Assembly: GCA_003250235.1 (NCBI GenBank)
Contig: QKGY01000468.1
Location: forward strand, 1 to 5,923
Reading direction: 5' to 3'
Source of the DNA: Desulfuromonadaceae bacterium
Lineage (GTDB): Bacteria; Desulfobacterota; Desulfuromonadia; Desulfuromonadales; SZUA-540
DNA: 5,923 bases
Made by a program: the position numbers and the translations under genes. The notes under the pieces were generated by a model. That model saw nothing but the letters and a program-made list of their open reading frames with translations. It had not been told where the DNA came from and made no database searches. Of the stretch, positions 1 to 5,923 are shown one piece after another (position 1 is the first letter of the stretch; every line of letters starts with the position of its first letter).

Positions 1-626
1 CGGAAGGTCTTGTCGGTAAAAACCCCTGTCGGACAGACATCGGCGAGGTTGCCGGAGAAGGGGCTTTGCAGGACACCATCCTGGAACCTTCCGAAAAACA
101 ACCTTTGCCGGCTGCCGAGAACGCCGAAATCGGTGCCGCCGCAATAGTCCTGATAGGTACGCACACAGCGGTAGCACTGAATGCAGCGGTTCATTTCCTG
201 TTCGATGAGAGGGCCGAGGTATTGGTTCCTGTAAGTCCTTTTCTTGCCGCGATAGCGTCGGATGCTGTGCCCTCCGGCCACGGTCATGTCCTGGAGCTGG
301 CACTGCCCGCCCTCATCACAAACGGGGCAGTCGTGGGGATGGTTCATCATCAGCCACTCGATGACATGAGCCCTCTGTTCCTGGGCTTCAGAGTCAAGTG
401 TCGAGACGACCATGCCGTCTTTGGCCTCCACCATGCACGCCATCTGGATTCCCTTGACTGGCCCGTCGAGAAATTTCATGGCACAAAGCCGGCAAGCCCC
501 GACAGATCCCAAAGCCTCATGATAACAGAAGTGAGGAATGACAATCCCGAGACGTTCCGCGGCCTGCAAAACGTTGGTTCCCTCCGGGACGGTGATACTC
601 AGGTTGTCGATGGTCAGCGTCGGCAT
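1..626 (-). CDS. nuoG: NADH-quinone oxidoreductase subunit G (NuoG), N-terminal part, runs off the left edge
   Basis: This is the large iron-sulfur subunit of complex I, which passes electrons from NuoF/NuoE towards NuoB in the cytoplasmic arm. The first 208 codons are visible, starting MPTLTIDNLSITVPEGTNVL, and the frame is open to the window edge, so the 3' part is outside rather than lost. Three Fe-S sites can be read. The ferredoxin-like [2Fe-2S] site N1b has C34, C45, C48 and C64. Site N5 has the His-Cys3 pattern H96, C100, C103 and C109 (NHPHDCPVCDEGGQC). Site N4 has C148, C151, C154 (NRCIQCYRC) and C198 (CPTGVFTDK). The wording of all three matches E. coli NuoG closely. The start at 626 gives the normal family N-terminus and has GGAA six bases upstream. 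It follows nuoF after a 46-nt gap, the widest in the operon. The C-terminal molybdopterin-oxidoreductase-like region would lie beyond the window. Confidence 0.96.
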   Translation of the reverse strand, partial: MPTLTIDNLSITVPEGTNVLQAAERLGIVIPHFCYHEALGSVGACRLCAMKFLDGPVKGIQMACMVEAKDGMVVSTLDSEAQEQRAHVIEWLMMNHPHDCPVCDEGGQCQLQDMTVAGGHSIRRYRGKKRTYRNQYLGPLIEQEMNRCIQCYRCVRTYQDYCGGTDFGVLGSRQRLFFGRFQDGVLQSPFSGNLADVCPTGVFTDKTF

Positions 627-646
627 ACTCTATTCCACGAAGATGT

Positions 647-660
647 CGGGAGTACTCCCG
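647..660. repeat. Perfect 14-bp palindrome between nuoF and nuoG
   Basis: CGGGAGTACTCCCG is its own reverse complement. In the nuo transcript it can fold into a 5-bp GC-rich stem with a GUAC loop. It sits 12 nt after the nuoF stop codon and about 10 nt before the weak nuoG ribosome binding site. No run of U follows, so it is not an intrinsic terminator. It could be an mRNA processing or stability element, or simply chance. The palindrome is certain; a function is not shown. Confidence 0.45.
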
Positions 661-672
661 GATCCGATGAGA

Positions 673-1950
673 TTAAGATTTTAGAGGGCATCTGCCCTTG
701 CGTATATGGTCGACGATCTCTTCTTCGAAAAGACGCAGGAGGCTCTCGACCGGGCCCATGGCTCCCATAGCCAGGGCACAGAAAGAACGGCCGTTGATGT
801 TATGAACCTGGTGGCGAAGATTGTCGATGTCCTCCATAGTTCCCTGCCCTTTTTCGATTTTTTCCAGCAGCCAGGAGACGTACGGCAGTCCGTCCCTGCA
901 GGGGGTGCACCAGCCGCAGCTTTCCCTGGCAAAGAAGCGATTGAGGTTCAACGTGGCTTCGACCATGCAGGTGTGGTCGTCAAAAACCGTTACCCCCCCT
1001 GTGCCCAACCGGCTGCCGACCTGCTCCAGGGGGGCGAAGTCAAGGGGAACCGTCATGTGCTCGGCGGTGAGATAGGGGGTGGATGCGCCTCCCGGCAGGC
1101 AGGCTTTGAACCTGCGACCTTGCCAGACCCCTTTGCCATACTCCCGGACCACGTCTCCGAGGGTGATGCCGATCGGCAGTTCATGGCATTCGGTGCTTTC
1201 GAGATGGCCCGAAAGACCGAACAGCTTGGTTCCAGCGCCCCCCTCGGTATAGGCCAGGCTGGCGAACCAGTCGGCGCCGCCGTTGATGATGTGGGGGACA
1301 TTGGCGAGCGTCTCCACATTGTTGACCGTGGTTGGTTTGTCGAAAAGTCCCCGTACCGCAGGAAAAGGCGGTTTGGAGCGGGGGTTGGCCCGTTTTCCCT
1401 CGAGGCCGTTTAGCAGAGCCGTCTCTTCCCCGAGAATATAGCGACCGGCGCTTCCGTGCAGATGTAGTTCGAAGGAGAAGCCAGACCCAAGGATGTTTTT
1501 CCCGAGGAAACCGGCCTCGCTGGCTTCGGCCAGCGCCCTTTGCAAACAGTCAAAAGCGTTTTTATAGGCATAGCGGATGAAAATGTAACCCGTAGGGATC
1601 TGCATGGCGTAGGCGGCGATGATCATCCCTTCGACCAGTTGGTGCGGATCGGCTTCGATCAGCACCCGGTCCTTGTAGGTGCCCGGCTCCATCTCGTCGC
1701 CATTGCAAACCAGATACTTCTGCCCGCCTTGGTCGGAAGGGAAAAACGACCACTTGGTTCCCGTAGGAAAACCCGCCCCTCCCCGTCCTCTGAGACCGGA
1801 AGCTTTGACGGTATCGCGGATCTCTGCCGGGGTCATCTCCCGCAGCGCCTTGAAAAGAGCGGTATACCCTCCCTGTTTGCGGTATTCTTCGATGAAGACC
1901 GTTTCGCCGGGGCGACGGTTCTTGAAGAGCAGCAGCGTGTGTTTCTTCAT
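673..1950 (-). CDS. nuoF: NADH-quinone oxidoreductase subunit F (NuoF), NADH- and FMN-binding
   Basis: This 425-residue subunit oxidises NADH, holds FMN and passes electrons to [4Fe-4S] cluster N3 at the tip of the cytoplasmic arm of complex I. The glycine-rich FMN/NADH fold begins at GLRGRGGAGFPTG (about 52-64). The acidic NADH-site segment is NGDEMEPGTYKD (83-94). A second nucleotide motif, GRYILGEETALLNGLEG, lies at 169-185. Cluster N3 is bound by ESCGWCTPCRDG (C345, C348, C351) plus C391. The length and lack of an N-terminal thioredoxin-like extension match E. coli NuoF rather than HoxF-like or longer bacterial forms. One oddity is L173 and G182 in the second motif, where the common form is CGEE...NS. 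The ATG at 1950 overlaps the nuoE stop as ATGA, suggesting translational coupling. No other in-frame ATG occurs before residue 39, so this start is well supported. Confidence 0.98.
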   Translation of the reverse strand: MKKHTLLLFKNRRPGETVFIEEYRKQGGYTALFKALREMTPAEIRDTVKASGLRGRGGAGFPTGTKWSFFPSDQGGQKYLVCNGDEMEPGTYKDRVLIEADPHQLVEGMIIAAYAMQIPTGYIFIRYAYKNAFDCLQRALAEASEAGFLGKNILGSGFSFELHLHGSAGRYILGEETALLNGLEGKRANPRSKPPFPAVRGLFDKPTTVNNVETLANVPHIINGGADWFASLAYTEGGAGTKLFGLSGHLESTECHELPIGITLGDVVREYGKGVWQGRRFKACLPGGASTPYLTAEHMTVPLDFAPLEQVGSRLGTGGVTVFDDHTCMVEATLNLNRFFARESCGWCTPCRDGLPYVSWLLEKIEKGQGTMEDIDNLRHQVHNINGRSFCALAMGAMGPVESLLRLFEEEIVDHIRKGRCPLKS

Positions 1951-2438
1951 GGCCTCCCCCCTGATCGTTCCTTGGCGAGGATGGCCTCGATCTTCTCCGC
2001 ATCAAGATTGCCGTACAGGGTGAATCCGATCATCATAGCCGGGGCCTCTCCGCAGGCTCCGAGACAACAGGTGGGCAACAGCGTGAATTCGCCGTCGCTG
2101 GTGGTCTCACCGAGGTCGATGCCGAGTTTCTCGCGGAGGATTTGGACGATCCATTCTCCGCCGCGGCTCCAACAGCAGATGGAATCACACACGTGGATCA
2201 CTTTTTTGCCCACCGGATGTCTGAAGATCTTGTCGTAGAAGGTGGCTACCTCTTCTACCTGCAGGGGGGACAATCCGAGTATCGATGCGGCCAGTTCGAT
2301 ACCCTCGTCGGGAACCCAGCCGTTCTCCTCCTGAATGGCGCGAAGGACATCGACAATGAGCTCTCTGGGGTGCTCCGTCTGCGCAGCATGGGATCGCAGC
2401 TGTTCGGTTTTTTCCAAATTCAGCAGGGGTTTGGTCAT
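1947..2438 (-). CDS. nuoE: NADH-quinone oxidoreductase subunit E (NuoE), 24-kDa-type [2Fe-2S] protein
   Basis: This thioredoxin-fold subunit sits against NuoF in the NADH dehydrogenase module and carries [2Fe-2S] cluster N1a beside FMN. The protein is 163 residues, the usual size. A helical N-terminal domain (about 1-75) includes the family segments NGWVPDEGIELA and VEEVATFYDKIFRHPVG. The N1a ligands follow: C84 and C89 (CDSICC, C-x4-C) and C125 and C129 (CCLGAC). C88 and C124 are extra neighbouring cysteines. The frame stays open to an upstream ATG at 2480, but that would add 14 residues not typical of the family and overlap nuoBCD by 41 nt. The ATG at 2438 follows the nuoBCD TGA after one base and has a weak GGA eight bases upstream, so it is preferred. 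The stop overlaps the nuoF start (ATGA). Confidence 0.97.
   Translation of the reverse strand: MTKPLLNLEKTEQLRSHAAQTEHPRELIVDVLRAIQEENGWVPDEGIELAASILGLSPLQVEEVATFYDKIFRHPVGKKVIHVCDSICCWSRGGEWIVQILREKLGIDLGETTSDGEFTLLPTCCLGACGEAPAMMIGFTLYGNLDAEKIEAILAKERSGGRP
1953..1961 (-). promoter_or_regulatory. nuoF ribosome binding site with unusually short spacing
   Basis: GGGGGGAGG lies within the last codons of nuoE and ends only two bases before the nuoF ATG. Normal spacing is about five to nine bases. Pairing may slide along the G run, or nuoF may rely mainly on re-initiation by ribosomes ending nuoE at the ATGA overlap. The sequence is certain; its mode of use is inferred. Confidence 0.6.
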
Positions 2439-2439
2439 G

Positions 2440-4824
2440 TCAGCGATCCAGATCGGCGAGAACAAAGTCAATGGACGCAAGAATGGTGAACAGGTCGGCT
2501 ACCATCCACCCGCGGCTCAGCAGCGGGAGCGTCTGCATGTGGGCGAAAGAAGGGGTGCGTATGCGCATGCGGTACGGTACGTTGTTTCCGTCACTCACCA
2601 TGTAGTATCCGCATTCCCCCTTGCTCGATTCGATGCCCCGGTAACATTCGCCGCGCGGAGGCGTCATGCCGCGTGACACATTGACAAAGTGGTGGATGAG
2701 GCTTTCGATATCCTTCAGACCATCTTCCCTTTTGGGGTAGGCAAAGCGATAATCGTCGGTCACCCAGCGCCCAGCGGGCATTTTCTCGGCACATTGCTGC
2801 ACGATGCGTAAGCTCTGCCGCAGCTCCTGCAGTCTGACCTGGTAGCGGGCGAAACAATCGCCGCCCGATGCCGTGGGGATGTCGAAGTCAAACCTGTCGT
2901 AGCCGCCATAGGGCATGGCACGACGCAGATCCCACTGGAGACCGCAGGCACGCAGGTTCGGACCGGTCACCCCCCAGTCCATAGCCTGCTCAAGGGAGAT
3001 GGCTCCGACCCCCTCGGTACGGGCCCGGAAAATGGGACCGTTGGTGAGCATCCGTTCGAGGTCGTCAATCCGGGAGGAAAAATCCCGGGTGAAGGTGTCG
3101 ACAACCGCCTTCCACCCTTCCGGCAGGTCGGCCGGGAGGCCGCCGATACGGAACCAGGAGGGATGCATCCGCCCGCCCGTGACCATCTCCACAATGTCGA
3201 AAATCTTTTCGCGGGACTCGAAGGCATAGAAGACGGGGGTCATTGCCCCAACGTCGTTGCCGAAGGTGCCGAGCCATACCAGGTGGTTGGCGATGCGGAA
3301 CAGCTCACACAGCATGATGCGGATAACCTGCGCGCGTTCGGGAACCTCCACGCCGAGCATGGTCTCAAGCGGATAGAGGTAGGCCAGGTTATTCATTACC
3401 CCGGAGAGATAATCGATCCGGTCGGTATAGGGGATGAACTGATTCCAGTGCTGGCGTTCTCCCATTTTTTCGGCAGCGCGGTGATGATATCCGATGTCGG
3501 CATCGATATCGCTGAGCTCCTCGCCTTCGAGCTTGAGGATAAGTCTCAGGACCCCGTGGGTCCCGGGGTGGTGTGGCCCGACGTTGAGAACCATCGAGCC
3601 TTCGCCCTCTCCGATTGGCTGCCCTTTGAAAAAGGCACCTCCGTCTCGCGGGACCATGGTGGCTGCGGTCTGGGCAGTGTAGGGGGGCATCTCGGTGGCC
3701 CGAAATGGGTGGTTCTTCCGTAGGGGGTGCCCGGTCCAGGACTCTGGCATGAGTATGCGGCGCAGGTCGGGATGTCCGGAGAAGGAAATCCCGAACATGT
3801 CGTACACTTCCCGCTCGTACCAGTTGGCCGAAGGCCAGAGACCGGTTGCCGAAGGGACCTCGGGGGCAGTTCCCTTCAGGGGGACCTTGACCCGGGCGTA
3901 ACTTGGAGCATCGAAGGAGAGCAGATGGTAGACCAGAGTGTAGTCCTGATCGGGCCGCGTCTGGCGCTCCGATTCATCCACTGCGGTGATGTCCTCTAGA
4001 CGGCGATATGTGCGCGGCGCATCGTGCTTGAGAAAAGCCAGAAGATCCTGGGCCTGCTCGGGCTTTGCAACAAAGGTCGGCATATCGACCGCCTGCGCGT
4101 CGATACCGACGTGATCGCCGAAACGCTCCCGAATGGCGCGCTGCAGGTCGTCGGTTCCGGGGAATTCGATCTTCGGTTGCGGGGGACGCCACATGACGTC
4201 AGAGCGGCTTTTCCAGAACCGGGGATGTTGCATGGAAGTGCCGCGGATGGGGCTGGAGCCGTAACCGGGGCCCCGGGTATCGCGACTCTTACTGGCTCCG
4301 TCCACCAGAACGGGGGCTGTGGTCCCCTCGTTGCCCCCGGGAAGCCCAAGGACGCTTCGAGCAGGTCGTTCCTCCCGAGCGATCTTCTCCTGCAGAAGCA
4401 TCAGGCCATGCATAAAGGCTTCGGGTCTTGGAGGGCATCCGGGGACATAGACATCCACGGGAATAATCTGGTGAACGCCCTGGATGACGCTGTAAGAATC
4501 GTACATCCCCCCCGAATTGGCGCAACTGCCCATGGCGATGACCCATTTGGGGTTGGCCATCTGTTCATACAGACGCAGGATTGAGGGGCCCATTTTTTTG
4601 AAGGGCGTTCCGGCAATGACCATCAGGTCCGCCTCGCGAGGACTGCCGCGAAGGACTTCGGCGCCGAACCGTGCCAGGTCGAACCGGGGCGTGATGCTGG
4701 TCATCATCTCGACAAAACAGCAGGATAGCCCGAAAAACATGGGCCAGAGGCTGTTTTTGCGCCCCCAGTTGATGGCGTCATCAAGGGTGGTCAGGATAAT
4801 GTTTTGCGGGATCTCTTCAATCAT
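2440..4824 (-). CDS. nuoBCD: Fused NADH-quinone oxidoreductase subunits B/C/D (NuoBCD)
   Basis: One uninterrupted 794-residue frame joins three complex I subunits that form the connecting (Q) module. The B domain (about 1-155) binds the terminal [4Fe-4S] cluster N2 through the tandem pair C35-C36, C101 (GSCANSGG) and C130 (PGCPPRPE). A glycine/proline-rich linker spans about 156-215. The C domain (about 218-370) ends in the 30-kDa signature [22 protein letters not shown] (337-358, quoted only as a family hallmark). The D domain (about 408-794) starts at [11 protein letters not shown] and holds the quinone-site pair H423 and Y472, spaced exactly as H38/Y87 in Thermus Nqo4; it ends [11 protein letters not shown], like E. 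coli NuoCD. The ATG at 4824 gives the normal NuoB start and has AGAAGG three bases upstream. An in-frame ATG at 4872 lies well inside nuoA and is rejected. The start overlaps the nuoA stop by 8 nt. I see no frameshift or stop at either domain junction. Confidence 0.97.
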   Translation of the reverse strand: MIEEIPQNIILTTLDDAINWGRKNSLWPMFFGLSCCFVEMMTSITPRFDLARFGAEVLRGSPREADLMVIAGTPFKKMGPSILRLYEQMANPKWVIAMGSCANSGGMYDSYSVIQGVHQIIPVDVYVPGCPPRPEAFMHGLMLLQEKIAREERPARSVLGLPGGNEGTTAPVLVDGASKSRDTRGPGYGSSPIRGTSMQHPRFWKSRSDVMWRPPQPKIEFPGTDDLQRAIRERFGDHVGIDAQAVDMPTFVAKPEQAQDLLAFLKHDAPRTYRRLEDITAVDESERQTRPDQDYTLVYHLLSFDAPSYARVKVPLKGTAPEVPSATGLWPSANWYEREVYDMFGISFSGHPDLRRILMPESWTGHPLRKNHPFRATEMPPYTAQTAATMVPRDGGAFFKGQPIGEGEGSMVLNVGPHHPGTHGVLRLILKLEGEELSDIDADIGYHHRAAEKMGERQHWNQFIPYTDRIDYLSGVMNNLAYLYPLETMLGVEVPERAQVIRIMLCELFRIANHLVWLGTFGNDVGAMTPVFYAFESREKIFDIVEMVTGGRMHPSWFRIGGLPADLPEGWKAVVDTFTRDFSSRIDDLERMLTNGPIFRARTEGVGAISLEQAMDWGVTGPNLRACGLQWDLRRAMPYGGYDRFDFDIPTASGGDCFARYQVRLQELRQSLRIVQQCAEKMPAGRWVTDDYRFAYPKREDGLKDIESLIHHFVNVSRGMTPPRGECYRGIESSKGECGYYMVSDGNNVPYRMRIRTPSFAHMQTLPLLSRGWMVADLFTILASIDFVLADLDR

Positions 4825-5266
4825 GGGCCTTCTGTTTTCTGCGCATGGAGCTGGGGCCCCAATCGAGACCACCGGCTTTCCAGAGATAAACCAGACCGAG
4901 AAAAAGCATAAAAATGAAAAAACTCATCTGGGCGAAACCGGCCCAACCGAGCAGGTCGTAGGCGACGGCCCAGGAGACGACGAAAACAATTTCCACGTCA
5001 AAGACGATAAAGAAAATGGCAACAAGGTAGAAAGGAACGGGCTCGCCAAGCCGCGCTGCGCCGGTTGGCGCGATTCCGGATTCGTAGGGCTGCTGTTTTA
5101 CCTCGTTACGGGTCTTATGCCCGAGAGCCCAGGCCAGCAGGAGCAGAACACCGACCAGAAAAAGGGCAATACCGGCATACAGAGCCAGGGACAGAAGAGC
5201 CTCAAGCGTTGGTTGCAGCTCTCCCAGGGTAAGGGCTGAGGGAATGTCGGCGGATGCTGAAGGCAT
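4817..5266 (-). CDS. nuoA: NADH-quinone oxidoreductase subunit A (NuoA), membrane subunit
   Basis: This small membrane subunit of complex I lies near the quinone chamber, at the joint of the hydrophilic and membrane arms. The 149 residues show three hydrophobic helices, at about 22-48, 79-102 and 111-130. The first loop carries the family motif [16 protein letters not shown] (57-72), and helix 2 holds [14 protein letters not shown] (79-92) with the conserved acidic D90 and E92. The C-terminal tail (RRKQKAHD) is basic and probably cytoplasmic. A serine at 98 replaces the proline often found in helix 2; E. coli NuoA also lacks that proline. The ATG at 5266 has GGAA six bases upstream and is the only plausible start, because a stop closes the frame at 5306-5308. 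It is the first gene of the nuo operon. Confidence 0.97.
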   Translation of the reverse strand: MPSASADIPSALTLGELQPTLEALLSLALYAGIALFLVGVLLLLAWALGHKTRNEVKQQPYESGIAPTGAARLGEPVPFYLVAIFFIVFDVEIVFVVSWAVAYDLLGWAGFAQMSFFIFMLFLGLVYLWKAGGLDWGPSSMRRKQKAHD

Positions 5267-5370
5267 AGACGGTTCCGCGAAGAAAGTCAGTAATGGTGAT
5301 CGATGTCAGTGACCGGAGCAGGTCTTTCGCGGTGTAAGCGTCATGACCCACCCGTAAAGCGGAAAAGAAT

Positions 5371-5406
5371 CAATCGTCCAAGATAATAGCACAGATCGAC
5401 CGATTG
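5371..5406. promoter_or_regulatory. Inverted repeat spanning the nuo promoter, possible operator
   Basis: CAATCG (5371-5376) and CGATTG (5401-5406) form an inverted repeat with a 24-base spacer. One arm overlaps the -35 box by two bases and the other falls at about +1 to +6, bracketing the -10 box. The spacing suits two protein-binding half sites on the same promoter, but six-base arms can easily arise by chance. No regulator family is identified. Confidence 0.25.
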
Positions 5407-5410
5407 TCTA
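5383..5410 (-). promoter_or_regulatory. Putative sigma70 promoter of the nuo operon
   Basis: Read on the minus strand, a -35 box TAGACA (5410-5405) and a -10 box TATTAT (5388-5383) are separated by 16 bases; each box matches its consensus at five of six positions. The expected start of transcription is near 5376, giving a leader of about 110 nt before nuoA. It lies just downstream of the rnhA stop codon, which suits a dedicated nuo promoter. This is prediction from sequence only. Confidence 0.6.
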
Positions 5411-5424
5411 TGACGAAAGGAGAC

Positions 5425-5883
5425 TCAGGGTCGTCTTGCCATCCCCTCGGTGATGGCGGATCGAGCCAACTCGTCACAGCGTTCGTTTTCGGGATGCCCG
5501 GCGTGACCTCGAACCCAGGTCCAGGTGATTTGGTGGGGTTCGACGGCCCTGAGCAGTCGCTCCCAGAGGTCGCGATTGACAACCTCTTCTTTTTTGGAAT
5601 TTTTCCACCCTTTGCGCATCCATCCGTGGATCCATTCCGTGATCCCCTTGTGGAGGTATTGCGAGTCGGTTGTAAGGCGAACCGTGCAGGGACGTTTGAG
5701 AGCTTCGAGGCCGGCGATGGCCGCCATCAACTCCATGCGGTTGTTGGTTGTCGCGGGCTCAAAGCCCGAGAGTTCTTTTTCGCGGCCGTCATACCGCAGA
5801 ATAGTTCCCCAGCCACCGGGTCCGGGATTTCCCGAGCAGGCTCCGTCGGAGTAGATTTCCACAATTTTTTCGGCAGGAGTCAT
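5425..5883 (-). CDS. rnhA: Ribonuclease HI
   Basis: This 152-residue cytoplasmic endonuclease cuts the RNA strand of RNA-DNA hybrids, removing R-loops and RNA primer remains with metal-ion catalysis. The N-terminal motif [17 protein letters not shown] (10-26) carries D13. The other catalytic residues are E51 (TNNRMELMA), D73 (TTDSQYL) and D137 (NERCDELA), with H127 in the flexible VRGHAGH loop. All five sit exactly three positions after D10, E48, D70, H124 and D134 of the E. coli enzyme. The basic handle region (about 85-110, [15 protein letters not shown]) of E. coli-type RNase HI is present. There is no hybrid-binding domain or fusion, and the length is typical. The ATG at 5883 has GGA five bases upstream. 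It shares direction with nuo but is separated by 158 bases and a promoter, and no functional link is implied. Confidence 0.97.
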   Translation of the reverse strand: MTPAEKIVEIYSDGACSGNPGPGGWGTILRYDGREKELSGFEPATTNNRMELMAAIAGLEALKRPCTVRLTTDSQYLHKGITEWIHGWMRKGWKNSKKEEVVNRDLWERLLRAVEPHQITWTWVRGHAGHPENERCDELARSAITEGMARRP

Positions 5884-5923
5884 CGGAATCCATCGTGTCG
5901 GTGAAGGCTGAAAAGAAAACAGC
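5884..5923 (-). other. Right window edge, possible 3' end of an upstream gene
   Basis: Only 40 bases lie upstream of rnhA. One minus-strand frame is open from the edge and ends at a TGA (5882-5880) that overlaps the rnhA ATG as ATGA. Its 13 visible codons ([13 protein letters not shown]) show nothing recognisable. It may be the tail of a coupled upstream gene or chance. Confidence 0.15.

Larger units (their letters stand above)
5267..5424 (-). other. rnhA-nuoA intergenic region and nuo leader
   Basis: These 158 bases contain the promoter and dyad described separately, followed by a leader of about 110 nt with no convincing riboswitch or RNA fold. I see no hairpin plus U-run, so rnhA has no obvious intrinsic terminator here and its transcript may read into nuo. 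A 12-codon frame (5344-5306, MTLTPRKTCSGH) occurs in the leader with only a poor G-rich sequence upstream; it is probably chance. Confidence 0.6.

Noticed and set aside
647..660. Intrinsic terminator after nuoF
   Set aside because: The stem is only 5 bp and is followed by ACAUCUUCG, not a U-run, and nuoG continues the operon.
66..770. 234-codon plus-strand frame opposite nuoG and the end of nuoF
   Set aside because: It lies antisense to a clear NuoG/NuoF coding sequence with all Fe-S ligands, and its translation shows no recognisable domain; a GC-rich shadow frame.
1540..2238. 232-codon plus-strand frame across nuoF and nuoE
   Set aside because: Antisense to two well-supported genes, crosses their junction, and has no family resemblance.
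1947..2480. Longer NuoE starting at ATG 2480
   Set aside because: It overlaps the end of nuoBCD by 41 nt and adds atypical residues; the ATG at 2438 fits the compact operon spacing.
2440..4872. Longer NuoBCD starting at ATG 4872
   Set aside because: It adds 16 residues not seen in NuoB proteins and overlaps nuoA by 56 nt; the ATG at 4824 has AGAAGG upstream and gives the normal N-terminus.
4517..5239. 240-codon plus-strand frame across nuoBCD and nuoA
   Set aside because: Antisense to the N2-cluster domain and to NuoA; the translation is low-complexity and polar with no domain, so it is a shadow frame.
5267..5424. Intrinsic terminator or riboswitch between rnhA and nuoA
   Set aside because: Only short stems (for example GACC/GGTC around 5312-5325) with no U-run, and no recognisable aptamer pattern.

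Overview
The window reads almost entirely on the minus strand and holds the 5' half of a respiratory complex I (NADH:quinone oxidoreductase, nuo) operon, with a ribonuclease HI gene (rnhA) upstream in the same direction. In transcription order, from right to left, the genes are rnhA (5883-5425), a 158-nt gap with a good sigma70-type promoter, nuoA (5266-4817), a three-domain nuoB-nuoC-nuoD fusion (4824-2440), nuoE (2438-1947), nuoF (1950-673) and the first 208 codons of nuoG (626 to the left edge). The nuo genes are tightly packed: nuoA/nuoBCD overlap by 8 nt, nuoBCD/nuoE are 1 nt apart, nuoE/nuoF share an ATGA overlap, and only nuoF/nuoG has a real gap (46 nt, with a small perfect palindrome).

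Together these genes encode nearly all of the hydrophilic arm. NuoF (FMN, NADH site, N3) and NuoE (N1a) take electrons from NADH. NuoG (N1b, N5, N4 in the visible part) carries them onward. The B domain (N2) and D domain (quinone-site His/Tyr) deliver them to quinone at the membrane junction. NuoA is the first membrane-arm subunit. The remaining genes (nuoH-nuoN) would be expected to the left, outside the window. Every Fe-S cysteine or histidine expected in the visible parts is present, so the enzyme looks functional.

The sequences resemble the Escherichia coli type of complex I (short NuoF without an N-terminal thioredoxin-like extension, C/D fusion, E. coli-like NuoG N-terminus), but NuoB is fused in front of C/D. 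From memory, B/C/D fusions are annotated in Geobacter/Pelobacter/Desulfuromonas-type genomes. With the fairly high GC content, that suggests a member of the Desulfuromonadales or a relative. This is inference, since no taxonomic marker gene is present.

I see no mobile element, CRISPR array, RNA gene or undescribed system. The points worth a second look are the triple fusion and its linkers, the promoter with an overlapping dyad, the intercistronic hairpin, and an altered NuoF signature.
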